A stretch of 64,000 nucleotides of DNA from HGM04593 sp045588485 (GCA_045588485.1 JAZNEI010000031.1:38512-102511), one strand, 5' to 3'. Shown: positions 1 through 9,273, counted from the first letter of the stretch. The notes: generated by a model not told the origin, from the letters alone. A program made the numbers and translations.

Positions 1-5
1 AAGAG

Positions 6-51
6 AATAAACAAAATGCCACGAGAAAAATCTCGTGGCATTTTGTTTATT
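6..51. terminator. Bidirectional terminator hairpin after fabG
   Basis: A perfect 21-bp inverted repeat (6-26 with 31-51) closes a 4-nt AAAA loop. The stem is GC-rich at its tip and A/T-rich at its base, so a U-tract forms on either strand. The fabG stop codon (50-52) lies in the base of the stem. Confidence 0.8.
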
Positions 52-796
52 AGCAATTCATACCGCCACAGCAGTTGATGACCTGTCCTGTGACATACGA
101 CGAAAGGTCGCTGGCAAGGAACAGTGCCACATTGGCAACATCCTCGGGGGTACCGCCTCGACGCAAGGGGATACTCTTGGCCCATGCCTCGCGCATCTCC
201 TCGGGAAGAGCCGATGTCATATCGGTCTGTATGAATCCGGGGGCAATGCAGTTGACACGTATTCCGCGAGGTCCCATCTCTTTGGCTACCGACTTTGAGA
301 AACCTATCAGTCCGGCCTTTGAAGCCGAGTAGTTGCACTGTCCTGCATTTCCGCTTACTCCTACCACCGACGACATATTTATGATGCTGCCACAACGCTG
401 TTTGGCCATAATAGGTACTATGATGCGTGTGAAATTAAATGCTGATTTAAGGTTGGTGGTAATTACTGCGTCCCACTGCTCTTCGCTCATACGCATCAGC
501 AGTCCGTCTTTTGTTATTCCGGCATTGTTTACGAGTATGTCTATGCGGCCAAAGTCAGCAATAATCTCCTTTATTACAGCGTCGGTAGCCGAGTAGTCGG
601 CCGCGTCGGCTGCATATCCTTTGCAGTTCACACCCATAGCAGTTATTGCAGCCTCTACCTCTTCGGCTGCACCGTTCTTCTGGCGGTATGTGAACGCAAT
701 GTTTGCACCTGCCTCGGCAAATTTCATTGCTATTGCTTTACCAATTCCGCGAGTAGCGCCTGTAACGAGTGCTGTTTTTCCTTCGAGTATTTTCAT
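50..796 (-). CDS. fabG: 3-oxoacyl-[acyl-carrier-protein] reductase FabG
   Basis: This is a 248-residue classical short-chain dehydrogenase that reduces 3-oxoacyl-ACP with NADPH in type II fatty-acid elongation, in the cytoplasm. The N-terminal Rossmann motif is TGATRGIG (residues 12-19), NNAG follows near 89-92, and the catalytic Ser plus YSASK (Tyr-x-x-x-Lys) lie near 142-160. The PG and TDM segments after the active site and a C-terminal GG-MNC complete the family pattern. Length is typical. It is a single gene with its own promoter-like element at 829-836 and a strong terminator at its stop. Other SDRs look similar, but the close match to FabG makes this assignment likely. Confidence 0.9.
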   Translation of the reverse strand: MKILEGKTALVTGATRGIGKAIAMKFAEAGANIAFTYRQKNGAAEEVEAAITAMGVNCKGYAADAADYSATDAVIKEIIADFGRIDILVNNAGITKDGLLMRMSEEQWDAVITTNLKSAFNFTRIIVPIMAKQRCGSIINMSSVVGVSGNAGQCNYSASKAGLIGFSKSVAKEMGPRGIRVNCIAPGFIQTDMTSALPEEMREAWAKSIPLRRGGTPEDVANVALFLASDLSSYVTGQVINCCGGMNC

Positions 797-828
797 AATC
801 TTTTGTTCATTTTGGTTGATTCTTTTTG

Positions 829-836
829 CAAATATA
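829..836 (-). promoter_or_regulatory. Bacteroidetes -7 element upstream of fabG
   Basis: Read on the minus strand this is TATATTTG, a full match to TAnnTTTG, 33 bp upstream of the fabG start. No convincing -33 TTTG was seen at the expected spacing. Confidence 0.5.
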
Positions 837-874
837 GTCTTTCAATTTGAAATTTCTCAATTTTGTATGAAAAA

Positions 875-900
875 ACAGCATCCTTTTTTGTGGATGCTGT
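875..900 (-). terminator. Terminator after the CMP-sugar synthetase
   Basis: A 9-bp stem ACAGCATCC/GGATGCTGT with an 8-nt loop lies just past the stop at 908. On the minus strand it is followed by a run of T, so it ends the isomerase/cytidylyltransferase transcript. Confidence 0.7.
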
Positions 901-907
901 CTATCTG

Positions 908-1549
908 TTAGGCCTTGTCAATTACTTTTGTTGCAAACTCAAAGTCTTCGGGGTAGTCGATGTCTATTCCCTCTATGGCATCTACAATTGCCATATATGG
1001 CTTGTTGCCCACTCGTTGGTGCAGGTCGGTCCACACCTCACGACGGAAAATGTAGAATGCGCTTGTCTCTACGTAGATAGGCTCGATGGTCTGTGTGCGG
1101 GGAATCTCTTTAAGGTCGTAGTTAAGAGGTTTTCCATTATACCAGGTAAATGTCTGAATCTTCTGTGCCGAGAATGCCGAGTCGTACTCGCCCGATGTTA
1201 CCTTGTCTATGGCATTGCTTATTGTCTCGCATTTAATGAATGGTGATGTTGTGTGTGCAAGCATATAAATATCGGCATCAACGTCTTTTACAAATGCGTC
1301 GTAAATCTCCTTTCCAAGAGTCTCGTCGCTGTCGAGGGCTGTATCACGCTTAAGAAACTTTACTCCTTGTGGCAGATAGGGGATGATGCTCTCCTGACTG
1401 CAATAGACATATACGTCACTAATCTGTGACACTTTTACAAGTGTCTCCAAGATGTGTTGCAGAAGCGGCTTGTCGCCAAGCATCTTTAGATTTTTACCTA
1501 CAACACGTTTGCTGTTCAGTCTGATAGGAACAAATGCTGCTATTTTCAT
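908..1549 (-). CDS. Acylneuraminate-type cytidylyltransferase (CMP-sugar synthetase)
   Basis: This 213-residue protein starts with the nucleotide-binding segment PIRLNSKRVVGKNL (residues 8-21), characteristic of the NeuA/KdsB family that couples CTP to an acidic sugar. Further family features are the DKPLLQHIL segment and TTSPF near residue 100, where the substrate pocket lies. It is closer in length to NeuA-like and flagellin-glycosylation enzymes than to KdsB (about 250 residues). The KpsF-type isomerase gene ends 9 bp upstream, so the two are co-transcribed and the product is probably an activated surface sugar. Which sugar (Kdo, sialic acid, legionaminic acid) cannot be read from the sequence. 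Confidence 0.75.
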   Translation of the reverse strand: MKIAAFVPIRLNSKRVVGKNLKMLGDKPLLQHILETLVKVSQISDVYVYCSQESIIPYLPQGVKFLKRDTALDSDETLGKEIYDAFVKDVDADIYMLAHTTSPFIKCETISNAIDKVTSGEYDSAFSAQKIQTFTWYNGKPLNYDLKEIPRTQTIEPIYVETSAFYIFRREVWTDLHQRVGNKPYMAIVDAIEGIDIDYPEDFEFATKVIDKA

Positions 1550-1558
1550 AAAAAGTGT

Positions 1559-2506
1559 TTATAGGCAACTGAACATATCTATCACTCCCACGAACTCGTT
1601 GTCCGAGTTTACCACTACTATGGAGTGTACATTGTGTTTACGCATTATTGCCTCGGCTTGTGTCAGTTTGGCATTCTCCTGTACAGTCTTGGGATTATGA
1701 CTCATAAGGTCTTTTGCTGTCAGCTCGAAGAAATGCTCTTGGTCGCGTTGCATAGCGCGGCGTATATCTCCGTCGGTAACCACACCAAGAATCTTACCCT
1801 CTTCTATTACTACTGCCAATCCCATCTTGGTGCGGCTTATCTGGAACAGAGCATCGCTTATCTTCGATTCGCGAGTGATGATGGGAAGGTCGGTGCTTAC
1901 CATATAATCCTTGACACGTGAGAGCAGGCGACGGCCCAATGCGCCTCCCGGGTGGAACTGTGCAAAATCCGATGCCTTGAACTTGCGTACTGTCATTAGT
2001 GCACAAGCTATTGCATCACCCATTGCTAATGTAGCTGTTGTTGATGAGGTGGGGGCAAGGTTCAAGGGACAGGCCTCGTGCTCTACCGATACATTAAGGT
2101 GACAATCGGAATATTTTGCAAGCAATGATGCAGGGTTACCTGACATTGATATGATAGGTATCTTACGGTCTGTGAGCAGGGGAATAAAGCGTAACAACTC
2201 ATCGGTCTGACCCGAATTAGAGATGGCAAGAACTACATCTCCTGCTGTAAACATTCCAAGGTCGCCGTGAAAAGCATCAAGCGGATTTACAAAAAATGAG
2301 GGGGTTCCTGTACTTGCAAGGGTAGAGGCAATTTTTGCACCTATATGTCCCGATTTACCTACACCGGTAACAATCAGTTTGCCACTGCTGTTTATTATAA
2401 GGTCTATCGCCTTTGTGAAGTTATCGTCAAGCTTGGGAATAAGGTTAAGGATTGCCTCGGCCTCATCCTGAAAACATTTTATTGCTATATCAATTACGTT
2501 TGCCAT
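1559..2506 (-). CDS. KpsF/GutQ-family sugar-phosphate isomerase (arabinose-5-phosphate isomerase-like)
   Basis: A 315-residue enzyme with an N-terminal SIS domain (GKLIVTGVGKSGHIG near residues 42-56, and SNSGQTDE near 98-105), followed by two CBS domains in the C-terminal third (DLPIITRESKISDAL; LMSHNPKTVQENA). KpsF/KdsD enzymes interconvert ribulose-5-phosphate and arabinose-5-phosphate, the first step of Kdo synthesis. The start at 2506 (MANVIDIA) is preferred because a -7 element (2610-2617) lies inside the longer open frame that begins at 2644. That extension is lysine/cysteine-rich and unlike the family. It is the first gene of a two-gene operon with the cytidylyltransferase. Confidence 0.85.
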   Translation of the reverse strand: MANVIDIAIKCFQDEAEAILNLIPKLDDNFTKAIDLIINSSGKLIVTGVGKSGHIGAKIASTLASTGTPSFFVNPLDAFHGDLGMFTAGDVVLAISNSGQTDELLRFIPLLTDRKIPIISMSGNPASLLAKYSDCHLNVSVEHEACPLNLAPTSSTTATLAMGDAIACALMTVRKFKASDFAQFHPGGALGRRLLSRVKDYMVSTDLPIITRESKISDALFQISRTKMGLAVVIEEGKILGVVTDGDIRRAMQRDQEHFFELTAKDLMSHNPKTVQENAKLTQAEAIMRKHNVHSIVVVNSDNEFVGVIDMFSCL

Positions 2507-2609
2507 ACTGTGTTTGTTTTGAATTTGTAGTACACATTTTACCAAACAGTTGCGTAATATTTGTTGCTTTTGCCATTTATGCAGAATATGCAACTTATAT
2601 ATAATAGTG

Positions 2610-2617
2610 CAAAGATA
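2610..2617 (-). promoter_or_regulatory. -7 element of the kpsF-like operon
   Basis: On the minus strand this reads TATCTTTG (TAnnTTTG). It lies about 100 bp upstream of the chosen start and inside the longer reading frame, so it helps fix the start at 2506. Confidence 0.55.
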
Positions 2618-2772
2618 GAACTTTTGAAAATAATATGCAAACATAAACTATTTTAAGTGCCGGAGTTTACAGAATGAACAGTGTGTGTAGATACAGTTTC
2701 TGCGCAGTTACTGTATTTTTCTAAATAAATCTTAAAACTAATTTTTATTCTTTTTTGCACCGGAATTATGTC

Positions 2773-2780
2773 TAAATTTG
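2773..2780 (+). promoter_or_regulatory. -7 element upstream of the M23 lipoprotein
   Basis: TAAATTTG matches TAnnTTTG exactly and sits downstream of the first in-frame ATG at 2768. Transcription would therefore begin after that ATG, ruling it out as the start. Confidence 0.5.
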
Positions 2781-2845
2781 CAAATTCTTATAAAAACGAG
2801 GGCTTTTTGTACGTCCTATGCAGCAATTCAAATATTCAGTTTACT

Positions 2846-4171
2846 ATGAAAAAATATATCAGTGGCATGAAAAAATGTTGGAAATATATATTAGGTCTGT
2901 TTGTTGTGGCTTTCTCATTAGTGTCTTGTGGCAATGGTGTGTCCGAGGCTACTGAACAGGTGCATTCCGATTCGATTGTTGTGTGCGAGGTTAGTATGAA
3001 ATATGGTTTACCAATAGATGATTTCTTGGTTAAGTACGATACGCTTCGTCAGCGTCAGACTTTTGCCGAACTGCTTATGGGAATGGGATTTTCGGCACAG
3101 GAGGTGTACAATCTCACACAGTGTCCCGATACAGTGTTTAATGTGCGACGTTTACGTCCGGGACAGGCGTGTGCTCTTCTGTGCGATAAGGACTCGGCAG
3201 CTACGGCTCGTTATCTTGCCTACGAGGTCAGCCCTAAAGAATATGTTCTCTTTACATTGGGCGATAGTTGCAGTGTGGTGCGCTTATGTAAGCCTACCGA
3301 GTGGCGCGAGAGTGAGGTGGCAGGAGTCGTTAACTCTTCGTTGTGGGTGGCTATGATTGAGAGTGGTGCCTCGCCGCTGCTGGCTGTTGAGATGTCACAC
3401 ATCTTTGGTTGGTCGGTTGACTTCTTTGGTATACAAAAGGGCGACGAGTTCCGCCTTATCTACGCCAGTGAATTTGTCGAGGATACTCCGCTTGAGAATT
3501 ATCGTATCTTGGCTGCATCGTTTTGTGCGTCAGATAGTACGGTATATGCCATTCCATTTGTGCAGGATGGAGAGGAACTTTTCTATAATGCCGATGGAAA
3601 CAGCCTCGAGGGTGCTTTCTTAAAGGCACCGCTTGATTACTATCGAATTTCGTCGCGTTTTTCGAATAGTCGTTTCCACCCGGTGCTCAAACGTTATCGT
3701 GCACACCATGGTGTCGACTATGCTGCACCTGTTGGAACACCGGTCTATTCCATTGGTAGCGGAAAGGTTATAGCGAAGGCTTATCAGGCGGGCGGTGGCG
3801 GAAACTATGTAAAGATTCGTCATAATAGTGTGTATGTGACAACATATATGCATCTCTCTCGCTTTGCAAAAGGATTAAAGGTGGGCGATGCTGTTAAACA
3901 AAAACAGGTGATTGGTTACGTTGGCTCAACGGGAATCTCCACAGGGCCTCACCTCGATTTTCGTGTACACGAGAATGGCAAGCCAATTAATCCGCTAACT
4001 ATAAAGTCGCAGCCAAAGAAGCCTATCAGCGAGGCTAATAAAGCGGCATTTAATGTGGTTGCCGATTCGCTGCTGCGCCGCCTAAAGGCTATTTCTTATC
4101 TGCCGAGTGATACTGCAGCTTGCGACTGTGTGATGGTTGATACTGTGGCTTTTTGCCACAATGCACAATGA
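2846..4171 (+). CDS. M23-family (LytM-like) peptidase lipoprotein
   Basis: A predicted outer-membrane lipoprotein of 441 residues. The signal peptide ends in lipobox LVSC. A start at 2867 gives a more canonical 21-residue signal and is equally possible. The C-terminal third is an M23 endopeptidase domain that should cleave peptidoglycan cross-links: HHGVDYAAP supplies the HxxxD zinc ligands, YMHLSRF follows, and the last motif is GPHLDFRV. The classical HxH is thus HxD here, so Asp replaces a zinc-binding His. The central part has no recognised LysM. No neighbour suggests a dedicated partner. Confidence is high for the family, lower for full activity. Confidence 0.85.
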   Translation: MKKYISGMKKCWKYILGLFVVAFSLVSCGNGVSEATEQVHSDSIVVCEVSMKYGLPIDDFLVKYDTLRQRQTFAELLMGMGFSAQEVYNLTQCPDTVFNVRRLRPGQACALLCDKDSAATARYLAYEVSPKEYVLFTLGDSCSVVRLCKPTEWRESEVAGVVNSSLWVAMIESGASPLLAVEMSHIFGWSVDFFGIQKGDEFRLIYASEFVEDTPLENYRILAASFCASDSTVYAIPFVQDGEELFYNADGNSLEGAFLKAPLDYYRISSRFSNSRFHPVLKRYRAHHGVDYAAPVGTPVYSIGSGKVIAKAYQAGGGGNYVKIRHNSVYVTTYMHLSRFAKGLKVGDAVKQKQVIGYVGSTGISTGPHLDFRVHENGKPINPLTIKSQPKKPISEANKAAFNVVADSLLRRLKAISYLPSDTAACDCVMVDTVAFCHNAQ

Positions 4172-4216
4172 TTCGGTAAATTTGCCATTGATTCGGGTGA
4201 TTGTAAAATGCAAAGG

Positions 4217-4369
4217 CTCGGGCGATTGAAAATCGCCCCTACACGCCGAGCAAAAGATTGTTGGGCTTTGTCAAACGCCTCTATCGTTCGTGAGGATTAG
4301 CGTATAGATAAGTTATTGATGTTTCATTGCTTGTAGGTATTGCGGGCGATTTCCGGTCGCCCGCAATAC
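4217..4369. repeat. Diverged pair of REP-like hairpins
   Basis: Two hairpins of the family seen at 46.9-53.5 kb. At 4220-4238 GGGCGATT and AATCGCCC flank a GAA loop and are followed by CTAC. At 4344-4362 the same stem closes with two G-U pairs, is extended outward to a 13-bp stem (4337-4349 with 4357-4369), and is preceded by GTAG at 4333. About 100 bp of unrelated sequence separates them. The 293-bp gap between the M23 gene and the sialidase holds nothing else apart from the terminator at 4401. Confidence 0.65.
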
Positions 4370-4400
4370 TGCGAAATTTATAAACTTTTATCGAACATTA

Positions 4401-4442
4401 AAAAACTTCCCGAGCAATAAACTAATTGCTCGGGAAGTTTTT
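4401..4442. terminator. Bidirectional terminator between the M23 and sialidase genes
   Basis: A perfect 17-bp stem (4401-4417 with 4426-4442) around an 8-nt loop, with A/T tracts at its base on both strands. It serves the two convergent genes. Confidence 0.85.
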
Positions 4443-4464
4443 ATTATTCTTTTCGGTTTACTGT

Positions 4465-7400
4465 TTACTTAACAAAAATCTTCTTTCCGTTCATAATATA
4501 GATGCCCTTTGTGGGATTCTCTACGATGCGACCGCTGAGGTCGTAAATTATGCCCGAGTTATTCTCGCTTGGCGAGGTGATGCACTCGATGCCGCTTGTG
4601 TTTGTCGACTTAATGGGGTAGAAGGGATTCTCCTCGGTGAACTTGTATTTACCACCGCTTGCCCAGTCGAGAGAGAAACGTACAAAGCGCATTGTGTAGC
4701 CTCCGAATACTCCATTCTCCTCGTAATACACGCCCAATGTTCCGTCGGGCAGTACAACAGCAGCACTATATGCTGAGCCTCTTGGACAGATGGTCTTTGG
4801 TGTGCCGAATGTGGCTCCCTCATCGGTAGAGAGGGCTATGCTTACATTCTGACGGTTGCTGCTGTGGGGCAGTGTCTGAAGGGCTATGTCCCACTGGTTG
4901 CCTTCGAGTGTTGAGCACCATACCATATACTCTCCGTCGCAGGCGTTACCCGAGATTCCGGATGTGAAACGTGTCTGCGAGGGTTTGTGCCATGTCTCAC
5001 CATCGTCGGATGTGTAGTTGTAGTAGTTGTATCCGCTGGCACGTACGCTTATGGCAAGGTCGCCGTTGTTTCGCTCTAAAGACTTGGGCTCGTCGGCCGA
5101 ACTTGTTCCGCTGTTGCCGCTAACGTACCAACTCTTACCGCCATCCTTACTCATAAAGAAATAGAAGTGCTGGCTGTTGTCGGCCTGACGGTTTACGAAA
5201 CTCGATACAAGTGTTCCGTCGCGTTTCTGCAATGCAGCTCCCGAACCCGAGAAACCACTCTTCCACGTTTTTGTCTTGGGGTTCGGGCAGTTGGCACCAA
5301 AGAGGTCGTCGGTGTGGTCTACGGGAGCATCCCAGGTGAGTCCTCCGTCGCGGCTTGTGATGGTCTTCCAACGGGGAGGTTGGGCGGCTGTGCCTGCGAA
5401 GAATCCGTGACCGTAGGTGCCGGCGCTTGTCATAATGCCGACAATCTCGCCATTGTCGCGGTTGGTAACTATCGAAGCATCGCCGTGACCGTAGTTACCG
5501 CCTGTGGTGGCTGTTCCTGCCACTGTGACAGGGTCGCTCCAGGTGCGGCCGTTATCCTCGGAATATTGCGCTACAAGGTAACAGTGCGAGGGAAGGTCGC
5601 TATTGTGGTTCTTGCGGTCATCGGTAAGTGTTACAAGGCGTTTGCCGTCGCGTGTTACGGTGATTGCAGGGATACGGTAGTAGAGTGAACCTTTATCCAT
5701 TGGCATAAGCACTGCTCCTTCTGAGAGGAAGATTGTGACACTATGGTCGGGATTGCCGTTGCTCTCTGCTATTTCTTTACCATCTACGGTGTAGCTGTCT
5801 ATGGTTGCATCTACTGTGTTACCCTCAACGGCATCCTCTGCAATGTCGTAGGCTATCCACAGATAGTGGTCACCGGGTGTCAGCTCTTTCTCGCCTGTGA
5901 TAGTGAATGTGCCGTCGGTTGCAATCTCAACGGGTTCTCCGAAGAGTTCACCATTCTCCTCGCGCCAGGGTGTTGCTTTCTCTTCGTCTACAAAAAGCTC
6001 GCGTGCATTTGTGGCAAAATAGGCTTTTACGTTGGTGATATCCGACTCTCTTTTGCCTACGAAACGACCTTTTACAGCTTGTAACTTACAGTTGCCTGTA
6101 AGACCGCTTATACGCAGTGTTGAGCGTATGATGGGCTGGTTCTTATTGCCGATTCCGGTAGATACTTTTCCCTGAACGACTTTTGTTGTTGTAAGGGCTG
6201 CAAGTGAATTGCTTGTGTCTACTTCGTCGAAGCGCCACAGCGATGCTCCATCTGCCGATGCAGCCCAACGTACTATCACCGAGCCACTCTCCTGTGCATG
6301 AAGCTCAACTGCATTATCCTTGATGATGAAGAATCCGTACGACTCTTCTATCGAGTAAATATGGTTGGGGGTATCAACTGTGCCGAATTGTGTCGAGCCG
6401 CCTGTACCTGCTCCTGCTGTTCCGAAGTATTTGCCATTGTAGTTCTTGATGGCAATCTTGCCATTGTTCTCCCAGAAACTCCAGATGTAATTCGCGTTGA
6501 ATGCCTTGTCGCCAAAGCGCATAAGATTGTTCTCAACGTCGTGGTAGATGGCTTTTCCTGCACAGTAGGCCTTTGACGATGCGTTGGTGATATAGTACCA
6601 ATGCTCGTTGCCGTCGGTACTTATCTTTGGTGCCTCTATTTTGTCTTCTTTTACTTTTACAATAAAGTTGGTGAGTGTAACACCGTTGCCGTTGTTTCCA
6701 GCAAGAATAAAGGCAACCGATGAAAGTTTTACGTTGCTTGCACTAATTGTCTGCGCTGTACTCTTTGTTGTATATTCGCGTCCGTCGTCCATGCTCAGCG
6801 ACAGGGCAGTGCTGTGTCCGCTGTTGGTGAATGTAAAACTGTAATCGGTGATAACATATCCGGCAGGGGGTGTTATGCTATATGTTGCACTGCCTGCTGT
6901 TCCGGTCATCAGCTGAACGTTGTTGCCGTTCCAGTTCATATTGTTTATTGTGCCGCAACCGAACTGTAACTGAGGTGTTGCTGTGCTCTTCCAGGTGCTG
7001 TTCCACGCCTGGTTTTTTGAGGTACCGCGCCATAGGTCACCGTTGAGTTTGTCAACGGTATATTCAATAGCCGATTGTGCCTCGGGCTTTGCTTCGGGCT
7101 CGGGGGCTTCGGTTATCTTAAGCTGGCAGCCTGCGTCGCTGCGGTCGTTACCTTTGTTGTTGGGGTCGCTCCAGTTGTAGATGGCATAGTTTTGTGCCGA
7201 ACCTGTCTGATTGAGCTGCACCTCGCCCGAACTGATGATAAAGTATCCGGGTGTTCCCGAGTTTCCTATTGTCCATCCTTTCGAGGGCTTGCTGCTTGTT
7301 GTCTGTATCTGTGCGTTGTAGTTGGCTGTGGGGCTTAGGTAGCAATTATACTCGCGGTTGATAATGTCGTAGGTATCGTCGCCACGATTTACGAGTTTCC

Positions 7401-9129
7401 ACATCGATTCGGCATATTTTACATATTCCTCGCTGCCTGTAACTCCTGCCGATGCTCCCTCGGCCGAGACATACAGATTACTTGAACGGAGCGATGTCAT
7501 TTGATACCAATACTCGTTATCATCGTTGCTTGCTGTGGGTCTTATTACTGTTGTTGTGAGTAGCTCGTTGAGAGTTTTTACCATATCCTCTGCTTCTGCT
7601 TCCGAGATGCCGTCGGATTTTAGCATTTCGTTAGCTTTCTGAACTTGGGCGTTGAATGCTTCTATGGCTTCGGCCGAATATTCGCCGACTTTTGTTCCGG
7701 GAGTAAGGTTTATTCCAAGACCTATTGCTCGTGAAATATTGTTACGTATGCCGGCCTGTGTATGGCGAGCCTCAGCCTCTTCGTCGCTAATGACATTTAT
7801 CGATAGTTCGGAAAAATCGGTTGCAAGTGCTGCTTGCATCTGCTGCGCCATTTTAACATATCCCAAGCCGCCCAAATAGTTGTCGGGGTAGAAATATTTG
7901 CTGTTGGCTAAATTACCGCTTGCCAATGGGGTGTATGTGTCGACAAATTTTATTTTGTCGGTGGCAAGACTCTTGATATATTCATTCAGAACCTTAATGC
8001 GGTTGATGTTTGTTGTTGAGTTCTTGGTGGGGCAGAGCGCCATCAGGTATATAGTAGATGATGGCGATTTTTGTGCAATTTTGTTTACTAAGGTCTTATA
8101 TGAACTCTGTACGGTTGCGATGCTTGTTGTGCCATTTGCGTCGGCTGTTCCTGTGTATAGGAAAATTGCCTTCGGGTTCTCTTTCTTTACTCCCGAGACG
8201 TTTGCGAATGTGGCATCTACTATTTTGCTTGTTGTTGCAATGTCGCCACCGTAGCCCCAGCCTGTTCCGCGGTTCTTTACGTTAGGGTTGCCCAGAAGCT
8301 CTTGCCACTCGCCATTCTTTATAAGCTCGTCGCCAAAGACAAGGACATCCTCGCTGTTGATTGGAAGTGCACTGAAATATGTTGCACGCATTCCGTGAAC
8401 ACCACTAAGGCCTCCGTTGTTCTGTACCGATAGTGTGTTCGAGGGGTACAGGCTGCTTACAGTGTAATCCTCGCCCTCTTGCAGATATTTACATATCTCA
8501 TTGCACCACACCTGGTAGGCACCGGCTGTAAGATGCAGCTTGTCGTAGCTCCACGCACCTCCGGACGCTACGTTGGTAAGCTTATCGTAAAGGTCGATAT
8601 ATGTCAACCAATCGGCATTTGTCTCTTTTACGTAGTTCTTTATAACCTCGTTGGCGTGAAGCCAGGTCTCGGCTACGCGGTTCGAGGTATTGTTGTTAAG
8701 AATACTGTAGAGATAGATTTTTGTATCGGGATAGCGTGCGTGTATACGCTTAACCATACTGCTGATGTAGTCGAGAATCTGCTCACCTGTGAAATTGAGT
8801 CCTCCACTGGTGGCAAGGTCGTTGGTGCCTATCATCATAAACACTTTCTTGGGCTTTTTGCCAAGATAGCTCTCTAAATTGTCGCTCTGCTCGGTTGAGT
8901 AGGTACCCGAATTGCCTCGGTTTACGATAGGTAGATAATCGCCGTTAGAGGTCTTGAATACCTCGGGCCAACAGTGCATATCTGTGATGCTGTTGCCAAT
9001 AAAGACGATGCTTCCTTCGGCTGGTTCAAGGATTTTAAAGGAGTCGAACCTGTGGTTACGGAAAGGCCCGTCGGCCAACGCTCCAAGCGCATATATACAG
9101 GCTAAAAGCGATAGTAGAATTTTCTTCAT
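4465..9129 (-). CDS. Multimodular secreted sialidase with SGNH esterase domains
   Basis: A 1554-residue exported protein with signal peptide 1-19. Modules: SGNH hydrolase 1 at about 30-215 (GNSITD with Ser47, GTND 101-104, DKLH with Asp196/His199); a second SGNH-like fold at about 255-437 whose catalytic positions are lost (GDEL, GTAD, no His); a helical linker to 530; lectin-like beta-rich modules at about 538-675, 685-828 and 842-970; a sialidase N-terminal sandwich at about 980-1120; and the sialidase propeller at about 1140-1500 with YRIP 1151-1154 and Asp boxes at about 1190, 1259, 1327, 1373 and 1434. The C-terminus (YDLSGR near 1529, then NGKKIFVK) is a sorting-tail-like motif. It should release sialic acid and perhaps de-O-acetylate it. 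Confidence 0.88.
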   Translation of the reverse strand: MKKILLSLLACIYALGALADGPFRNHRFDSFKILEPAEGSIVFIGNSITDMHCWPEVFKTSNGDYLPIVNRGNSGTYSTEQSDNLESYLGKKPKKVFMMIGTNDLATSGGLNFTGEQILDYISSMVKRIHARYPDTKIYLYSILNNNTSNRVAETWLHANEVIKNYVKETNADWLTYIDLYDKLTNVASGGAWSYDKLHLTAGAYQVWCNEICKYLQEGEDYTVSSLYPSNTLSVQNNGGLSGVHGMRATYFSALPINSEDVLVFGDELIKNGEWQELLGNPNVKNRGTGWGYGGDIATTSKIVDATFANVSGVKKENPKAIFLYTGTADANGTTSIATVQSSYKTLVNKIAQKSPSSTIYLMALCPTKNSTTNINRIKVLNEYIKSLATDKIKFVDTYTPLASGNLANSKYFYPDNYLGGLGYVKMAQQMQAALATDFSELSINVISDEEAEARHTQAGIRNNISRAIGLGINLTPGTKVGEYSAEAIEAFNAQVQKANEMLKSDGISEAEAEDMVKTLNELLTTTVIRPTASNDDNEYWYQMTSLRSSNLYVSAEGASAGVTGSEEYVKYAESMWKLVNRGDDTYDIINREYNCYLSPTANYNAQIQTTSSKPSKGWTIGNSGTPGYFIISSGEVQLNQTGSAQNYAIYNWSDPNNKGNDRSDAGCQLKITEAPEPEAKPEAQSAIEYTVDKLNGDLWRGTSKNQAWNSTWKSTATPQLQFGCGTINNMNWNGNNVQLMTGTAGSATYSITPPAGYVITDYSFTFTNSGHSTALSLSMDDGREYTTKSTAQTISASNVKLSSVAFILAGNNGNGVTLTNFIVKVKEDKIEAPKISTDGNEHWYYITNASSKAYCAGKAIYHDVENNLMRFGDKAFNANYIWSFWENNGKIAIKNYNGKYFGTAGAGTGGSTQFGTVDTPNHIYSIEESYGFFIIKDNAVELHAQESGSVIVRWAASADGASLWRFDEVDTSNSLAALTTTKVVQGKVSTGIGNKNQPIIRSTLRISGLTGNCKLQAVKGRFVGKRESDITNVKAYFATNARELFVDEEKATPWREENGELFGEPVEIATDGTFTITGEKELTPGDHYLWIAYDIAEDAVEGNTVDATIDSYTVDGKEIAESNGNPDHSVTIFLSEGAVLMPMDKGSLYYRIPAITVTRDGKRLVTLTDDRKNHNSDLPSHCYLVAQYSEDNGRTWSDPVTVAGTATTGGNYGHGDASIVTNRDNGEIVGIMTSAGTYGHGFFAGTAAQPPRWKTITSRDGGLTWDAPVDHTDDLFGANCPNPKTKTWKSGFSGSGAALQKRDGTLVSSFVNRQADNSQHFYFFMSKDGGKSWYVSGNSGTSSADEPKSLERNNGDLAISVRASGYNYYNYTSDDGETWHKPSQTRFTSGISGNACDGEYMVWCSTLEGNQWDIALQTLPHSSNRQNVSIALSTDEGATFGTPKTICPRGSAYSAAVVLPDGTLGVYYEENGVFGGYTMRFVRFSLDWASGGKYKFTEENPFYPIKSTNTSGIECITSPSENNSGIIYDLSGRIVENPTKGIYIMNGKKIFVK

Positions 9130-9273
9130 AAAGTAATTAGTTGAATAGTTAATTAAGAATGTTAAGTCGTTTGTTTTGCAATATTTATAATTGATGGCTT
9201 AAAAATATATAAATATAATTAAAGTCGAAAATTTACCTTTTATTATTAACATTTTTTGTGTAAGGTTGTTAAA

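Noticed and set aside
2768..2845. Earlier ATG for the M23 lipoprotein
   Set aside because: A promoter -7 element lies at 2773-2780 behind it, and the resulting N-terminus would hide the lipoprotein signal.
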